DNA of 64,000 nucleotides from Trochalopteron elliotii (GCA_024734555.1 JANPWX010019232.1:99999-163998), one strand, 5' to 3'. Shown: positions 1 to 13,308, numbered from the stretch's first letter. The notes: generated by a model not told the origin, from the sequence alone. A program made the numbers and translations.

Positions 1-228
1 CATCTAAACCATCTATTTCATCCATCTAAAACATCTATTTTATGCATCTAAAACATCTATTTTATCCATCTAAACTGTCTACTTTATCCATCTAAAATAT
101 CTATTTCATCCATCTAAAATACCTGTTTTATCCATCTAAAATATCTACTTTATCCATCTAAAATATCTACTTTATCCATCTAAAATATCTACTTTATCTA
201 AAACATCTATTTTATATAACACTCTAAA
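1..228. repeat. AT-rich minisatellite, unit about 22-23 bp
   Basis: About ten units of the type ATCTACTTTATCCATCTAAA run from the window edge to about 228. The array may continue to the left. Confidence 0.9.
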
Positions 229-1659
229 GCCTGTACAGAAATACAAAGATCTCTACATTGGTCAGGTGGCCTTCAAGGATTTGAGAAGGTTTTAAAGTTG
301 TTTTTTCAGCTGCAGTTTCAGTATGGAAATTTCACTGCTATTCAGTTATTTTCAGATTGTATCTACCAAGCCACGCACTGCTTAAACATTTTATAGGGTA
401 CAAAGCATTTTTGAGGCATTTCACCATGTTTTAAAAATTAATGTCACCATTTTCTTAATTTTTTTTCCAGATAACAGATTTTTAACAGCTTCTACCTTGG
501 TTTTAGATCTAATATTCAAGTGGGAAAAGGGAAAGAGGTGTTTTTTCAGTGGTTTTTGTCCTAGGGAGTGGTGTTTTTTTTGTGGAATCGCTTTATGGAG
601 CAAATTTTAATTGAGGCCACCAAGAGTGTTGGTAAATGAATGAATATTTACCTGGTTTGAGTTTTATATACACTAAAATGTTTTATCTGGAAGTGACATT
701 TGGTGGTGTTTGGTGTTCAGACAAGGCCTTGGCTTTTTTGGAAGTGACAAAATAAAAATCTTGAGCACGACCCAGTTAAAGAGCAAATTCCCAACAACAT
801 TCCTGGCTCCAAGGACACCACAAGCCCCATGTCTGAGAAAGCTGATTTTTACAACTTTGGGTCTTATCCTGGTTTATAACTCAAATTTTTTTTTTCACGG
901 TTGGGGCACTTAAAAGTTTTATCTCTTTCTTTTCTCTACTGGATTTTGGGATTTTGGGACTGGGTTTTTTGGTGTCTAGTGAAGTACTGATGGGAGAGCA
1001 GGTTTTTTTTGGCTGAGGTGGCTGGAGGATGTTCCCATCATGGAATATTCATTAACTTCCCAACCTCCCCTTCCTTTCCAGCCTGGCCAAACGCCCTGAT
1101 GGATCCAAGGGAGAAGTTGTGTAACTTGACAAAAATCCTCTTTTCCCTAGGAAACCATGCTGGAAATGGAATCTGAAGGATGAAAAAGGGGAAAAAAGGG
1201 AACACCACAGGCTGGATCCAGTGGCTTTTTTTTCCTGTCTCCAGTGAAAGGAGGCTGAGGGAACCATGGGGTGGGATTTGAGGTGGGCAAACCCCCTGGG
1301 TGTTGTTTCTCCCCTCACCTTGAAAGTCTGCCGGCAGTAAAACTTTTTTAGCACTTGTAATAATTGAAAAGTCCTGGTTTCCTCGCTGGAATTAAATGCC
1401 TTTTAGTGGATTAGTTTGAACCACATCCACTAAGAGCTTGATCATCTGCCAGCCCTGAGAGTTGGGCCAAAGCTTTGTAAATTAATGAGCTCAAGGTGAT
1501 TAGGACAGGTTGGGTGCTTTGGGCCCCGCACCAAATTGTCCCCATGCAAGGTGTGCAGATCTGGGCGTCTGTCACTTCTTTTTCCCATTTTCATTTGAAT
1601 TCCTTGGCTGGGTGGGGGTTTTTGGGAAGGGGATTTTCCTGGCTTGGCTGCCAAAAACA
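229..1659. other. Noncoding DNA, nothing recognised
   Basis: Mixed AT-rich and moderate-GC sequence. Short open frames (421-603 and 1052-1354, minus strand; 710-913, plus strand) have no recognisable similarity. It is probably intron or upstream DNA of LYPD6. Confidence 0.5.
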
Positions 1660-1990
1660 TGAAGGCTGGGAGAGCTGGGAATGTTCCCCTGGAGAAGGGA
1701 AGGCTCCAGGGAGAGCTCAGAGCCCCTGGCAGGGCCTGAAGGGGCTCCAGGAGAGCTGCAGAGGGACTGGGGACAAGGGCTGCAGGGACAGGACACAGGG
1801 AATGGCTGTGCCAGTGCCACAGGGCAGGGCTGGGTGGGAGATTGGGAATTGGGAATCCCTGGCTGGAATGGAATTCCCAGATTTGCTGTGGCTGCCCCTG
1901 GATCCCTGGCAGTGCCCAAGGCCAGGTTGGAGCAATCTGGGATAGTGGGAGGAGTGGGATGGGATGATCCAAACCATTCCATGGTCACAG
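1660..1990 (+). mobile_element. CR1-like LINE 3' fragment
   Basis: It carries avian CR1-type 3' phrases: CTCCAGGGAGAGCTCAGAGC, GGACACAGGGAATGGCTGTG, GTGGCTGCCCCTGGATCCCT and CCAAACCATTCCATGG. The same phrases recur at least eight times in the window. Open frames of up to 176 aa here are by-products. Confidence 0.8.
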
Positions 1991-2711
1991 AGTCCATTGT
2001 GTCTCCAGCTGTGGTCGAAGGCTAAAATCTCCCACCCCATCCCGTGTGCTCCAAGTTTGGGGGATGAGCTCCTTGTTGGGAATGTCTGAGATGGGAACTT
2101 CTGCCAGGATCTCTGAGTGTCTCTGATTTAAACACAGACACATCATCCCAAAAGAGCCCACCCCGGGTCTCTGCTCCCTGCCTGCAGGAGCTGATGGTGT
2201 GATAAAATGGGAATTGTGCCTGGAGCTGGACACGGAGGTTCCTATGAACCCTCAGGGCAGCCTTAGAAAAAAATGCTCTTTTGTTCCCAGTTTTGCACAG
2301 GAAGCTCATTTTGGCTTCTTTTAATATCACTGGCAGGGAGTCAGAACTTCAGCTCCATGACCTCATATCTCTGGCACAGAGCATGGTTTGGAGCTCCACA
2401 AACCAGCCCCTGATGATAAATGAAAAATGTGAAATATCTGCAAGTCTGTCACAACAGGACGAGGTTGTACAGCACGTTTTTTAATTTCTTCCCTTCCGCT
2501 CCGAGATGAAAAATGAATTTTTCTGAGCTGTGATCAGGATTCCAGAGGATGAGCAAGCCCAGGGTGGGGAAATTCTGGGTTTTGCTGTGCCCCTTCTGTG
2601 GCTGTTGGGGCTGAAAATCCACCTGATGTCCCAGAGTGGGGCCTCCAGCTGGGCTGGGATCTGTTGATTTATCAGGGAATTGTGGCCATGAGGGATGAAT
2701 GTGCTGCCTTC
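1991..2711. other. Noncoding DNA between CR1 fragments
   Basis: No gene, RNA or repeat unit was recognised in this stretch. Short frames on both strands are not conserved-looking. Confidence 0.45.
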
Positions 2712-2820
2712 CATAAATTTAGGAAGGGATCCTAAAGTTCATCCCATTCCAACCCCAGCCACAGGCACCTTCCACCATCCCAGGTTGCTCCAAGCCCTGT
2801 CCAACTCGGCCTTGGAATTT
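2712..2820 (-). mobile_element. Short CR1-like fragment
   Basis: On the minus strand it reads as the CR1 phrase with CCAAGGCCGAGTTGGACAGG, a match to GGATGGTGGAAGGTGCC and a degraded 3' end. Confidence 0.65.
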
Positions 2821-3094
2821 AATTTTTATTATTTTACTTTTAGTATTTTTTAATTATTAGTTACTAAAAAAAACTATAAAGGAAAGACTTAAATCGTGGA
2901 TCATTTTCTATTCTGAGGCAAACAATTTTCATGGCCAGGCTGGGCAAAATTTTAGGATTTAAAGTGTGCTGGTGTGGAAGAAACAAATTCCCTGTGGAGG
3001 GAATGAGACCTTTCCTGCTTATCTGTTAATAACAGAGGTGAATCCCTGGATTATAAACACAAAACCAAACTGTTCAAACTTCTAGTTTTGGGGG

Positions 3095-3164
3095 GTTTAT
3101 TTAATTTAATTTAATTTAATTTAATTTAATTTAATTTAATTTAATTTAATTTAATTTATTTCTC
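3095..3164. repeat. (TTTAA)n microsatellite
   Basis: About thirteen near-perfect pentanucleotide units. Confidence 0.95.
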
Positions 3165-3975
3165 TGACATTTTGACCTGGAGCAATGCTTTTGGCCAGGT
3201 GATCCTGGTAAACAAAGAAAGAGCAGACACCTGAGCAGAGATGTGAAACTGTTCCCAAATTAATTCCTGGTGCTTCTCCCACTGCTGGGTGACTTTAAAG
3301 GAGCTCAGGGAGATCCTGGCCCCTGTCTTGGTGCTGCTCACCTCATCCTGCTGCTCTGGAGCTCTTTGGTTCCCTGTCCCCTACAGAAAGGTGTATTTTT
3401 AAATAATTTTTTCATTTGTGAAGGGTTTTTATGGAGAAAACAAGGGACCTGGGTGGCAAAGGAGGAGTTTGGGCTGCTCTGGTTGGGCTCCAGTTCTTGG
3501 GAGCCCAAATTAAATTAATTTAGGAATTGTGGTGCTCAGAGCTGTGGCCTCAACTATGAGTTTATGGGTTAGAAGGACCAGTTTTTGGGGGGTTTTCAGG
3601 TTTTCTGCAGGATTTGTGTCCTGTGGGGGCTGCTCCCACTCAGCCTTTGCAGGAGGATTCTCCTCTCCCACTCAGGGCCTCAGTGTCCCCATGGGGCTGG
3701 GATTTGAGGCCAGGGGGCCACAAATTTTATACAAAATTGGAAAAAAGTGGTGCAATGTAGGGATTTTCCTCCTGATTTAAAGGAAAACAGAGCACCTGAA
3801 CTGTCTTGTCCTGGGAATTTCTGGTTTCCATATGGTTTTGGAGTCATTTATTTTGAGATATATCAGCAAATTTTCCTGACTTCCACTGGGCAGCCTGGCC
3901 CAGGCCTCACCACCCTCATGGGGGAGGATTTTTCCCCAATATCCCATCTAATCCTGCTCTCTCTCAGCTTAAAGC
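3165..3975. other. Noncoding DNA, nothing recognised
   Basis: Moderate-GC sequence without a recognisable gene. Frames at 3270-3518 and 3529-3780 lack similarity and splice context. Confidence 0.4.
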
Positions 3976-4125
3976 CAAAAGTTGTGGCTGCCCCTGGATC
4001 TCTGGAAGTGTCCAAGGCCAAGTTGGATGGAACTTGGAGCACCCTGTGATGGTGGGAGGTGTCCCTGCCCATGGAATGGGATGAATTTTAAGTCCCTTCC
4101 AGTCCAAACATTCCATAATCCTCCA
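3976..4125 (+). mobile_element. CR1-like 3' fragment
   Basis: GTGGCTGCCCCTGGATCTCT, GGAAGTGTCCAAGGCC and the terminal CCAAACATTCCATAAT mark a truncated copy. Confidence 0.75.
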
Positions 4126-5694
4126 ATTTTATATTATAATATGAATTATGATATTGAAATATAGGATAATTATAGTAATATGTGCTTAGATATAATAACA
4201 AATTGGAATATTTTCATATATAATCTTTGCAACTGGCACTGTCAACTCCAGGCCTTCATGTCCAATTAAGACCAGAGCTGGCCTCACACCTGAGCTGGCT
4301 GGAAGTGCTCAGTGCTTGAAGCTTGCAGAAAAAAGAAAATTTCTTTTTCTAAATATCTTTCTTCCTTTATTAGTTTGAGGTATTTGCATAATTAGACATC
4401 ATGGAAATTAAATCAGTGTTTCCGTGCCAAAACCTCTGTCTGTTGGTGAGCCTGGTCATTGATATTTTCAAGTAATCTATTTTTTTATCTATAATATCCT
4501 TGGAATGGCCATCATTCCCTAAAGGAAACTTGACCTGATTGATTTTTTTCATGAGGCCTCAGTGACATATATAAAAAAAAATTAATTAAAATAGTGGCAC
4601 AGAAAATAATTTGGAATTCCTTTTATTGCACCTGTTCCCATGTATCCTTTGGACCAGTGGGATTTTTGAATTTCCAGCCTATTTTCTAGTTACTCTGTTG
4701 GCTTTAGGGGGAGCAATTTTCCATCCTACTTTAATCTAGGCTGATTTAATTTATTTTTTTTTTTCTTTTCTGGAATGTTCTGGCCTGGCCAGGTTGTGCT
4801 CTGTCTTGTATAGGCTGTGCTGATCCAGGGGCAATCCTTTGGGATTCCCAAGGTTCCTTCACCCTTCTGGAGGTGGTTTCCCAATTATTAGGGAGCTAAA
4901 AAAAAATCAATATAATAAAATATAACCGGGTCAGCCAAGTGCTTGAGTTGGAAAGCGGAGTACAAATCTTTGGTTCAAGTATTTCAGATTTAAAGGGTTT
5001 TTATTTTGTTGTAAATGTTCTTTTGTGGTAAAATACGGAAGTGTTTTTTGTCCCAGGAAAAAGCAGGAAAATGTGCCCTCAGAGGGTTGTTATTTACCGT
5101 GGTATTTGTTACTGCCAGCATGGAAATTTCTGGCAGAAAAGGTCAATTTGTCAGAAATTAGCAGCTGAAAATCTGTGTATTTTCAACATTCAGACAGGGA
5201 TTCCTCCACGAATTTTGGAGGAATTAGGATTGAGAGTGGAGCTCAGAGCTAATGAAAACCAGTAAACCACAGGGGAAATGTCAGCGGTGACACAACCAAA
5301 GTTATGGATCGTGGCCTGTGGAATTCCTGGTGATTCATGAGGGAAATGAAGCCACAATGAAATCAGGGGTGGGCACATTTTGAGAAGCTTTTGTGCTTTT
5401 AGCATGTTCTGGGGGTGAGTGTTTGAGGCAGATGAGTCGGGGCATGATTTTCAGGGATTCTTTGTGTAAGGTATCATCTCTGAGCTGGCAGACTCCTGAA
5501 TCCCTGGTGATATTCCAAAAAAAAAACCTTGGGAAAGTGGACTTTGTAATGCCAATGGGATGAGACATTCAGATCCAGCAAGAGGAGGTGAGGAGAGGTT
5601 TAAAATTTAATTAACACCAAGGAGGGGTGAGGTTTTAATTGATGCGCCACAAAAAGCTTCTGTTTCCCTCATTTGGTTATGGGGTGAGGTGGGA
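4126..5694. other. AT-rich noncoding DNA
   Basis: No gene or tandem repeat was recognised. Short open frames have no domain-like content. Confidence 0.4.
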
Positions 5695-5985
5695 AGAGAT
5701 GTGGGGTCAGATCCAGGGCCTGAGGGAGAACAGGAGAGGGAATTTGGACAAAGGATGGAGGGACAGGACACAGGGAATGGCTTCCCACTGCCAGAGGGCA
5801 GGGCTGGAGGGGGTTTTGGGAAGGAAATCCCAGATTTTCTGTGACTGCCCCTGGATCCCTGGAAGTGTCCAAGGCCAGGTTGGAGCACCCTGGGATAGCT
5901 GAAGATGTCCCTGCCATGGCAGGGGCTGGAATGGGATCAGTTTTAAGCTCCTTTCCAATCCAAACCAGTCTGAGATTCCATAAAA
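5695..5985 (+). mobile_element. CR1-like LINE 3' fragment
   Basis: It has the same order of phrases as the copy near 1.7 kb: GGACACAGGGAATGGC, CTGGATCCCTGGAAGTGTCC, and TTTCCAATCCAAACCAG near the end. Confidence 0.8.
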
Positions 5986-8499
5986 ATCGTTCAAAACTCT
6001 TGGGTTTGTCCCCATCCCAAACATCCCATTCCCACCTCAGCTTCTGTTCCCTTTCCCTGCTGGCCATGTCCAGCCCTTTGTCCAGGCTGTGTTTACTAGG
6101 CTTCACTCCCTTGCTTTTGATCTTTATTTTCATTTTTTATTTTTCTATTACCCAGACTCACGGGGACTGGGTGATGGCCCTATAACCCTCAGGATTTATC
6201 TCATGAGCATTCCAGGAAGATCCTCAATTATTTTTCCCGCCCCTTTTCATCTGAGCCCATTTGTATTCATGCCAGAATTATTTCTGCCACAAAACAAAAA
6301 TATTCTCCTTATTGTGAATAAAATGTTGTTATTTTGGAAAGATTCCCACTATCCAGGCACTCTAGTTTCAGAAAAATTCACATTTTCTAACGTTGGGCAC
6401 TGTTGTTACTTGCAGTTAACCCTGAATAAACACAGCAAATAATCCATGAGCTCCAGGGAATTATTTCTGGTGGGTTGACGTGACAATTGGATGAAAAAAA
6501 AATAAACAACCACAAAAAAAACCCCAACAACAACAACAAAAAAAACGAAAAGCCACCAAAATAACAGAAAAAACAATAACAAAAAAATCCTTTTCCAACA
6601 TTGCTTAAAATTTATAAGATTTGTTTTGGGGTGAAATCCATGAGGATGAGAGCATGGTTCGCTGCTGGCAGAACTGTTGAGTAGCTTGATTTATGTTATT
6701 TATTAAATAATAATTAAATTATTATTAATAATAAATAAATTAGTAATAAAATAACTACTAAAACAATATTTATATATTAGTAATAATTGATAAATTAATA
6801 TTAAATTAAATTCTTTACTCTTACTGGAAAAAAAAATTGTGCCTCAGCTTTCTGAGCTGCTGGCAGACAATTCTGGATCACGAGAATATTTTCCTGTTTA
6901 ACTGTGGAACATAACAGGATTTTTCATCATAATGTTGTGTTGTTGCCCACACTTTTCATTATATGATAAATATACATTAAAATGGATTGGCAGTGTTTAT
7001 CTACAAGTGAAATGCAGGGAGGGCAAAGGACTTGTGTGAAAATTGAATGAAAAATTAAATATACAAGGAAATGGGTGACGGGGGAGTGAAATGTCCCTGC
7101 TTTACTCCTAGAATTTTCTGCAGTTAATGCGCTTTATAAATGGTTTTCCTCAAAGTGAACTTGGAACAACAAAATTGTTCATTTTAGCTTCAGAAAAAAT
7201 GGATTAAAATGAAATTTAATTCAGTTATTCAAAGCATTTTGTCCATCTGTAAATTTTAACGATATAAACAAAAACGAGTGACTTCCTGCACAAGAGTAAA
7301 GAACTTTCTGTGGGAAAAGCACCTACACTGCTCAGCTTTCCAGGACATTTATATGATAAAAACCAGGGAGAAATCCAAAATTTCCATCTCAGGAATATCC
7401 ACTGAGACCCTTCCTTGTGGTGTTGGAAGTTTGAAACCATCCTGGGAGTGGATGGGGTTTTACAGCTTCCCATCGTGCTGGGGATGAGTTTTCTCTTAAT
7501 TAGCCTTTTTTTTTCATCATCAAGTTGTAGAAATAAAGGAAATAAATGTCTTTTTCTGGGAGGAAAAGTGGCAACAAATTGGCCTTGGAATTCAAATAAC
7601 ACTGGAAATTCTTATGGAGCAGAGGGTCTGTTTTGGGTTCTGCTGGGTTTTGTTTTTCTGGAAAAACTAATGAAAATCTTTATGAATTGAGGATTTGTTT
7701 ACTCCATGGATTAACCAGACAGCTGAAAGTATGTTAATTGGTCAGTTCTCATTTGGGTTTATTTCATATTGTTTAATGATATGTAGCTTTTCTAATTTAT
7801 ACCAAATAAAATACGCATTAAAACTGGAGTAGGATAACTTTGAGTAAAGCTTTTGGAGGAAAATATTTGAAATTTGGTGTCACAGGATAGAAAATACAAA
7901 ACCAGATGATTTTCTTTGCTCTTTAAATATAACTAATTATGGCAATTTCTGCAAAGAGATTTACGACAAAATCTGTTACAGTCCTTATGGTGCAAAGGGT
8001 GGCAGCAGAAATAACAAAATAGAACATGAAACTCTTATTTATTTTGATGTAGGAACTGACCCAGATAAATTTGAATTCACACAAACATGAGCTAATTTAT
8101 GAAGATAAAAATGAGAAGGAGGTACTTATCTAAAGGATCCTTGCACGAGGCTCGGGTCGTTGGTCATTAGATTTTACGGAGATGTCGGAATTGTACAGTT
8201 GGGCATGGCCAAGCCATTCCCAATTCCCAAAATTATTTCCCTGAGGGTTGCCGTGGCATCTTCTCCAGCCTGGTTTGAGACGTGCTCTTTGGAGCTGTGG
8301 GAAGCAGAGGTGTTGTTCTCCTAAGCATCCTCTCCTTTTGTGGCTTCCCTGGATTTTTGGTGCCTTGTGCCAAAGGGAATTCACGTGTGGGTCAGGAGAT
8401 AAAAAATGAACTCTGGGTGAACTGTCAGCGGAAGGGAGCTCTTCCGTGGCCTCATCCAGGCCTGGAAAAATGACACACGGTGTTTGTTAAATGCTATGT
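5986..8499. other. AT-rich noncoding DNA with low-complexity tracts
   Basis: It contains an A-rich tract with (CAA)n at about 6490-6595 and an AT-only tract at about 6690-6820. No coding exon was recognised. Confidence 0.45.
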
Positions 8500-9120
8500 C
8501 CATATTAAATTATTTGGGGGAAAAATAGGGCGTTGCAGCGGGAATCGGGAAAACGCGGGATTCATTAATATCCCGTAATTGAGGAGCGGTGAGGGATAAT
8601 AATGGCGCAATCAGCAATGGGTCAAAACACTCCTTGGAGGGGAGAAGGCTGAAATTTTGGCTGGGTTGCTGACAACAAAGCCTCATTTGCTGGAGGTGAC
8701 ATTGGCACAAAGCTCGTTGCGGGCGGACGCGGCGCGGCGGCGGCTCGGTGCCTAATCTAGCATGGCAAATGTGCGAGGTGATGTCCCAGAGGAACTGTCA
8801 CAAATCCTGCTGGAGAGGCATCGGGAGAGCTGGGACACAATGGTGCAGATTGATGTCTGGCTTTATTAAAGCACAGTTTGGCGCAGGAGGGACAAACTCC
8901 CTCTTTCATGTCCCCCCCGTCAGCCTCTAATCAGAGAGTTTCTTATCAATACTTTTGGTGCAAAGATACTGAATGCAGAATCTCAAGGGGGGGAAAAAAA
9001 AGAAATCTTCTGGAGGTGCCCTTTTCACCAATTACATTTGGGAGATGTCACTAAGCTGGGGTTTAATTTGGCCCGAGCACGCTTGGTTAATTGGGTAGAA
9101 CTCATTTTTGTAATCAGGAG
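8500..9120. promoter_or_regulatory. Candidate conserved noncoding element (speculative)
   Basis: The block lacks repeats and holds homeobox-like TAAT cores, TTATTAAAG and a small CpG cluster at 8716-8748. It has no open frame of interest. It could be an enhancer or an unseen 5' UTR exon of LYPD6. This rests on texture only. Confidence 0.2.
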
Positions 9121-10480
9121 GGTTCGGGGCTTTGGTGCTCTGCTTTGGTCTCCCCCCAATTATTCCCTGTAACAGTCTCACAGCCAGAGCCAGAATCCTG
9201 CCCGTTGGAAAACGATTGGATTGTTTGGAGACCTATTTTCCCCATCATCCCAATGACCCTCCCTTGTAATTTTTTACCACTTGAAATATTTGCTGCTGTA
9301 GCAGAAACAAAATGCTCCAGGAGTTTACCCAGGATGACCTTGGGCTCAGCGGCTGTTCCTTTGATCCTTTAAAAATACTGAGGATCCTCCTGCTGCCAAT
9401 TGGTTGTCCCAATTTTCTTGACATAATGAAAATCTAACCTTAAAACCTCATCCCATTCTGTTAAAAATGGTGCTCCTCTGTACCTGCCTGGAACATGGAC
9501 TAGAAAAGTGTTTTCTTGAGGGGTTTCATGTCTTGGTTACAGTTTAGATAGTTTTCCAGCTCTTGTCATAAACATGGAATATGTTCTCCTGGGGTTTTTT
9601 TTATTTTCCTTGTTTCTTTGGCATTATTTTGACTGCATTTTATTTGCTCACACTGCAATATTCCTTCCCTTTTCCCTATTAACTGGCATTCTTTTGCTCG
9701 CTTTAAGTAGGAAAGATGGTCCAGGATTATCCCAGTTGCTGTTTCCACACGGAGCAAAATTTAATTTCATGCCTAGACTCTGTTCCTTGGGACTTCATTT
9801 TGCTTGTCCCCAGGAGAACATCACCACCCTGTCCACTTCCAGTGCTGTCACCAACCCTGGACCAGCAGTCACAGCCTCCCTGTCCTGAAATTCCTTCCCT
9901 GGGTGTTCCCCTTCCTCCTTTTGCCACAAGAGTTTCCCGAGGAGGAGGGAGGCAATGTGTGATCCACAGAAATCTCATCCCTACCTTGGGAAGAGGAGCC
10001 CTTTCAGCTGCCCTAGTGGACTCAAGTATTTATTTAGGGAATAATTTAGCCTCTCTCCTCCCCTCGGCCATTGGAACTCAGTAACTGGGGGGTTTTGCTT
10101 CTTATTAGCAGGAAAATCCCAGGATTTCTGTGCTCACGCCTGGTTTCCTTATCCTGTCTGTGTGGAGCCGGGCTGTCTGGGGGCTCTCCATGCACTGAGG
10201 TCAGTCTGTGTGCTGAGGGGCTTCCAAAATGCCCAAACTGAGCAAAATCCTGATCTCCCACATCTCCCTGAACCTTCTGCCCTCGTTACCTCTATTGCAA
10301 GCTGTGCAAAAACCTGGGAATAGGCCTTGAAATGATCTGTTGGATCATCCACGTCTATTTTCCTGCTGATTCAGAGGTGTTCATGGTCACAGGTTTGAAT
10401 TTCCGTGTAATTTAAAGGAAGGAAAAGTGGTGTCCCTGCACCACATTCATGGAGTAAAATGGGAATGAATTATGTCTAAC
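9121..10480. other. Noncoding DNA, nothing recognised
   Basis: Overlapping short frames between 9574 and 10352 lack recognisable domains. Probably intron or upstream DNA of LYPD6. Confidence 0.4.
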
Positions 10481-11060
10481 TTGGAATATTTCACCTGCTC
10501 ACCTTGACAATTAATTTGCATAAATTGTGTTTTCTTATATCATGGTCTGGCTGAATTTTAAATTCACTTTTTTCCCCTGTCCTTAATGCCAAATATTAAG
10601 TGTCTTAGATATTCCAGCAAAACATATTTATTCCATCCCTGTGCTTTTCTGAAGCCTAACTATCTTGAGGATGAATAGAAATGACAATTTACCCCAAATT
10701 GTTAAAAGATGGAAGGAGCTAAGAAAAGTTTTGCTGGTGGGACTGAAAATATGAGTCATTCAGGTTGAAAATAAAGCCAGCTTCTGGCTGTAAAACAACC
10801 TTGGAATCACATCCTGTGAAAGATTAAATTGCATCCGAGGGAAGGCAGCCTCAGAGGGAACATATTGTCCCCCCCTTCACTTCCCCAGGTCCGGGGCTTT
10901 TAGCTCAATGAACTCCAGGCTTTGTAATTAGCAGCAAGGCGATTAGATGGGCCACGTTCCTGGGAGTAATTAGTGCACTAATTGTGTTTGATTGTTTAAT
11001 TACTCTTGCTCACTGAAATTGAGGAGAAGCAGGGAACCCCCTCTGTAAGAGCTCCGAGAG
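10481..11060. promoter_or_regulatory. Candidate conserved noncoding element (speculative)
   Basis: Repeat-free DNA with clustered TAATTA-type cores (GTAATTAGCAG, GTAATTAGTGCACTAATT, TTAATTACTC at about 10925-11005), typical of developmental enhancers. Conservation was not tested. Confidence 0.25.
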
Positions 11061-11884
11061 GTTCCTTGGATACAAGAGCTTTGCTACATCCCATTTTATG
11101 GAGATGGGGGACACACATTTAACTGTTCCTGGGGTGAAACTGCCAAGAAAATCCCCTAAATGGCATGTGGAAAAAAGCTGGATGTGGAGGTAATTCCTAA
11201 GAATTCCAGGGGTGCTTCATAACATTTTGACGTGTGTGGTTGGAACCAAAAGAAATAAATGGAATAGACATAAAAAGGTGGAGAAGGAGAAAGGGGAAAA
11301 AGGCAATTAGAGCTGGGGGGGTTACAAATAGTCCTTGGGATTGTTGTCTGGGATCTGGCACAGCTGCCAGATGGAAAACGTTCCATCGCCATTCCCATTT
11401 GTCCTTGGACAGTGATGACACAGGCAGAGAGGTGGGCTTGGATTTGGAAGCTGGAGGGAGATGAAAACTAATCCAAATATTGCAAATTCAGTCATGGAAA
11501 GTCCAAACCTGTAGCTTTGTGTGACCTGGAAGAAAGGCAGGAGGAAAATCTGTGGAGTTATTCGGGAAAGTCACACTGGGGAGATGCATGAGGCGGAATT
11601 CCTGGAGAGAAGAGTCTGCCTCCAGGAACAGCTCTTCCAGCCTCGCCAGGCTGCTCAGAGTTCCCATGGCTTCGTTTCCCACTGAGGAATAATCATCCTA
11701 AGGCAGTGGAAGGCTGGCCCAGCTGACCCTGCACAGCGGAATTCGCGGGAGCGGGCGGCTCGTGCTGAGGCCGCGGCGGGTTCTCACAGATGGCGCTGCC
11801 CGCCCATGCTGTGATCGCTGCTTTAGGGCTCAGAAAGTCTCCTGCCTGCTGAGAGGGAACTTTTCCTGGCTTTGGATGGCTTAT
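11061..11884. other. Noncoding DNA, nothing recognised
   Basis: No gene or repeat was recognised. A small GC-rich patch lies at about 11740-11820. Confidence 0.4.
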
Positions 11885-12225
11885 TTCACTCGAGGAAGAG
11901 TTGGTTTGGGGAGCTTTGAGGTGGAGACCCTTCCAAAGGGGAAGGATAAGAGGAAATGTCAGGATGAAATTGGTTGGAACCTCGTAGGAACATGGAGGTG
12001 CGGCCTGGACAGCGAGGAGGAGATGGAGGACGAAGGTTGAGATGAGATGTTGGAGAATCATCAACCTCCTGTGAGGGAGAATCATCATCCTCCCACCAGC
12101 CAGGCAACTTCCCACTGTGTTGGAAATCCAGGGAGAGCAGGGAAATGCTCCATCTCCCATGGGAACAAGGTGGAGGGCCCTGAACACCACAACCTGTGCC
12201 ATACTTGAGGAGAACCACAGAAATA
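11885..12225. repeat. Interspersed repeat, unidentified family, copy 1
   Basis: It shares an ordered series of phrases with 15345-15545: a GATGGAGGC/GGTGGAGAC start, TTCCAAGGGGAA, AACCTC.. AGGA, GAGGAGGAG, ATCA..CAACCTCCTG and CAACTTCCCACTG. It is probably a decayed transposon. Confidence 0.55.
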
Positions 12226-12857
12226 TCCATGAATCAGGAATTTCTTCCTACCTGGCTTTGGCTGAGTGTTTGTACGGGAAGATTTGGTGTCTGACTCTGT
12301 TTTTCCCCCCTTTTTTTTCTTCCTGGAATAGTGTTTTCCCTGCAAACTTGCAGCTGGCCCAGCTCATGGGTTTGGTCACGGTCAGCCAGCCGAGCTTGAA
12401 GACGATAGAAGGGACAAAGCCATCCTTAAAAAATAACTGTCCCCTCCATCAACACTTCTCCCCTAAAACCAGAGCTCTGATATCCAGCCCTTCCTGGGAG
12501 GAGGACCGGGACCTTCCATTGTCCCCAGCTCTGGTGCCAACGAGACTGAGACGTCCCGTCCTTAATTAAACCTGACAAACGGGCGACCGGGCTGCTGCTC
12601 GGGGCCTCCAGCGCTTCATTTCCACCGTGGAGGGGCAAAGGGCAGGCCGGAGTGATCCCGCTGAGGAACGGGAACGGCTCTCCCTGCCCCGAGGTGCCGC
12701 CGGAGCCGGGCAGATTGAGTTACCGGGGATTTCTGTGTCAGCGCCCCCGTCCTTTGACAAACACACCGCATGAGCTAAATGCCCTGTGACTGCGGGTTCC
12801 ACGCCAGCTTCCATTGGGGGGGGATGAGCGCTTGGATTTGATGCCTTGGGAAGGCTG
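12226..12857. other. Noncoding DNA with a GC-rich patch
   Basis: A GC-rich stretch lies at about 12590-12740. Frames here are GC artefacts without recognisable similarity. Confidence 0.35.
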
Positions 12858-13270
12858 AGCTGGAACACAGAGTGGACAGAACCAGAGAATAAAGTAGGGA
12901 TTTATTGAAAAGCCTGAAAGACACACCTTGGGCAGGACAAGGGCCTGACCAGGGCTACACCCAAGGTGGACTAAGAATGGTCACAAAATGGACACTTTCG
13001 TAAGTTTTGGTCCATTTGCATGTTGGGGTTTAATTGTCCAATTCCAGCTCCAGGCTGTGAGGTCCCATCCTTCTTGTTTTCTCTTTTCAGCCCACCCTTG
13101 TTTGTGCTTTTAGGCTGAAAGTTGTCCTTGGTGTGCAGCAGGAAAAGGATTTGTTTTGTGTCCCTGCTGCGTGCAGAGCTGAGTGACACTGACTGTGAGC
13201 TCAGAGCTGCACCCCTGGGCAGCACAGAATCTGAAATACATGAAAACTAAAACTTAAGGCATCATTTTCC
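12858..13270 (-). mobile_element. Solo LTR-like ERV remnant, minus orientation
   Basis: On the minus strand it ends with an AATAAA-type signal (plus strand GGGATTTATTGAAAAGCC) and looks like a passerine ERV LTR. Its distal part, 13197-13268, recurs inverted at 13498-13570. The boundaries are uncertain. No viral gene is present. Confidence 0.5.
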
Positions 13271-13279
13271 CCTTTTAGA

Positions 13280-13308
13280 GGCTTGACAAGGCCTTTCCCT
13301 TGTCAAGT
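13280..13308. other. Short perfect hairpin
   Basis: CTTGACAAGG and CCTTGTCAAG form a 10-bp stem with a 6-base loop, between the two arms of the larger inverted repeat. Confidence 0.6.

Noticed and set aside
1496..1997. Frames of 107-176 aa on both strands near 1.5-2.0 kb
   Set aside because: They lie on a CR1-like 3' fragment, and the same phrases recur elsewhere with broken frames.
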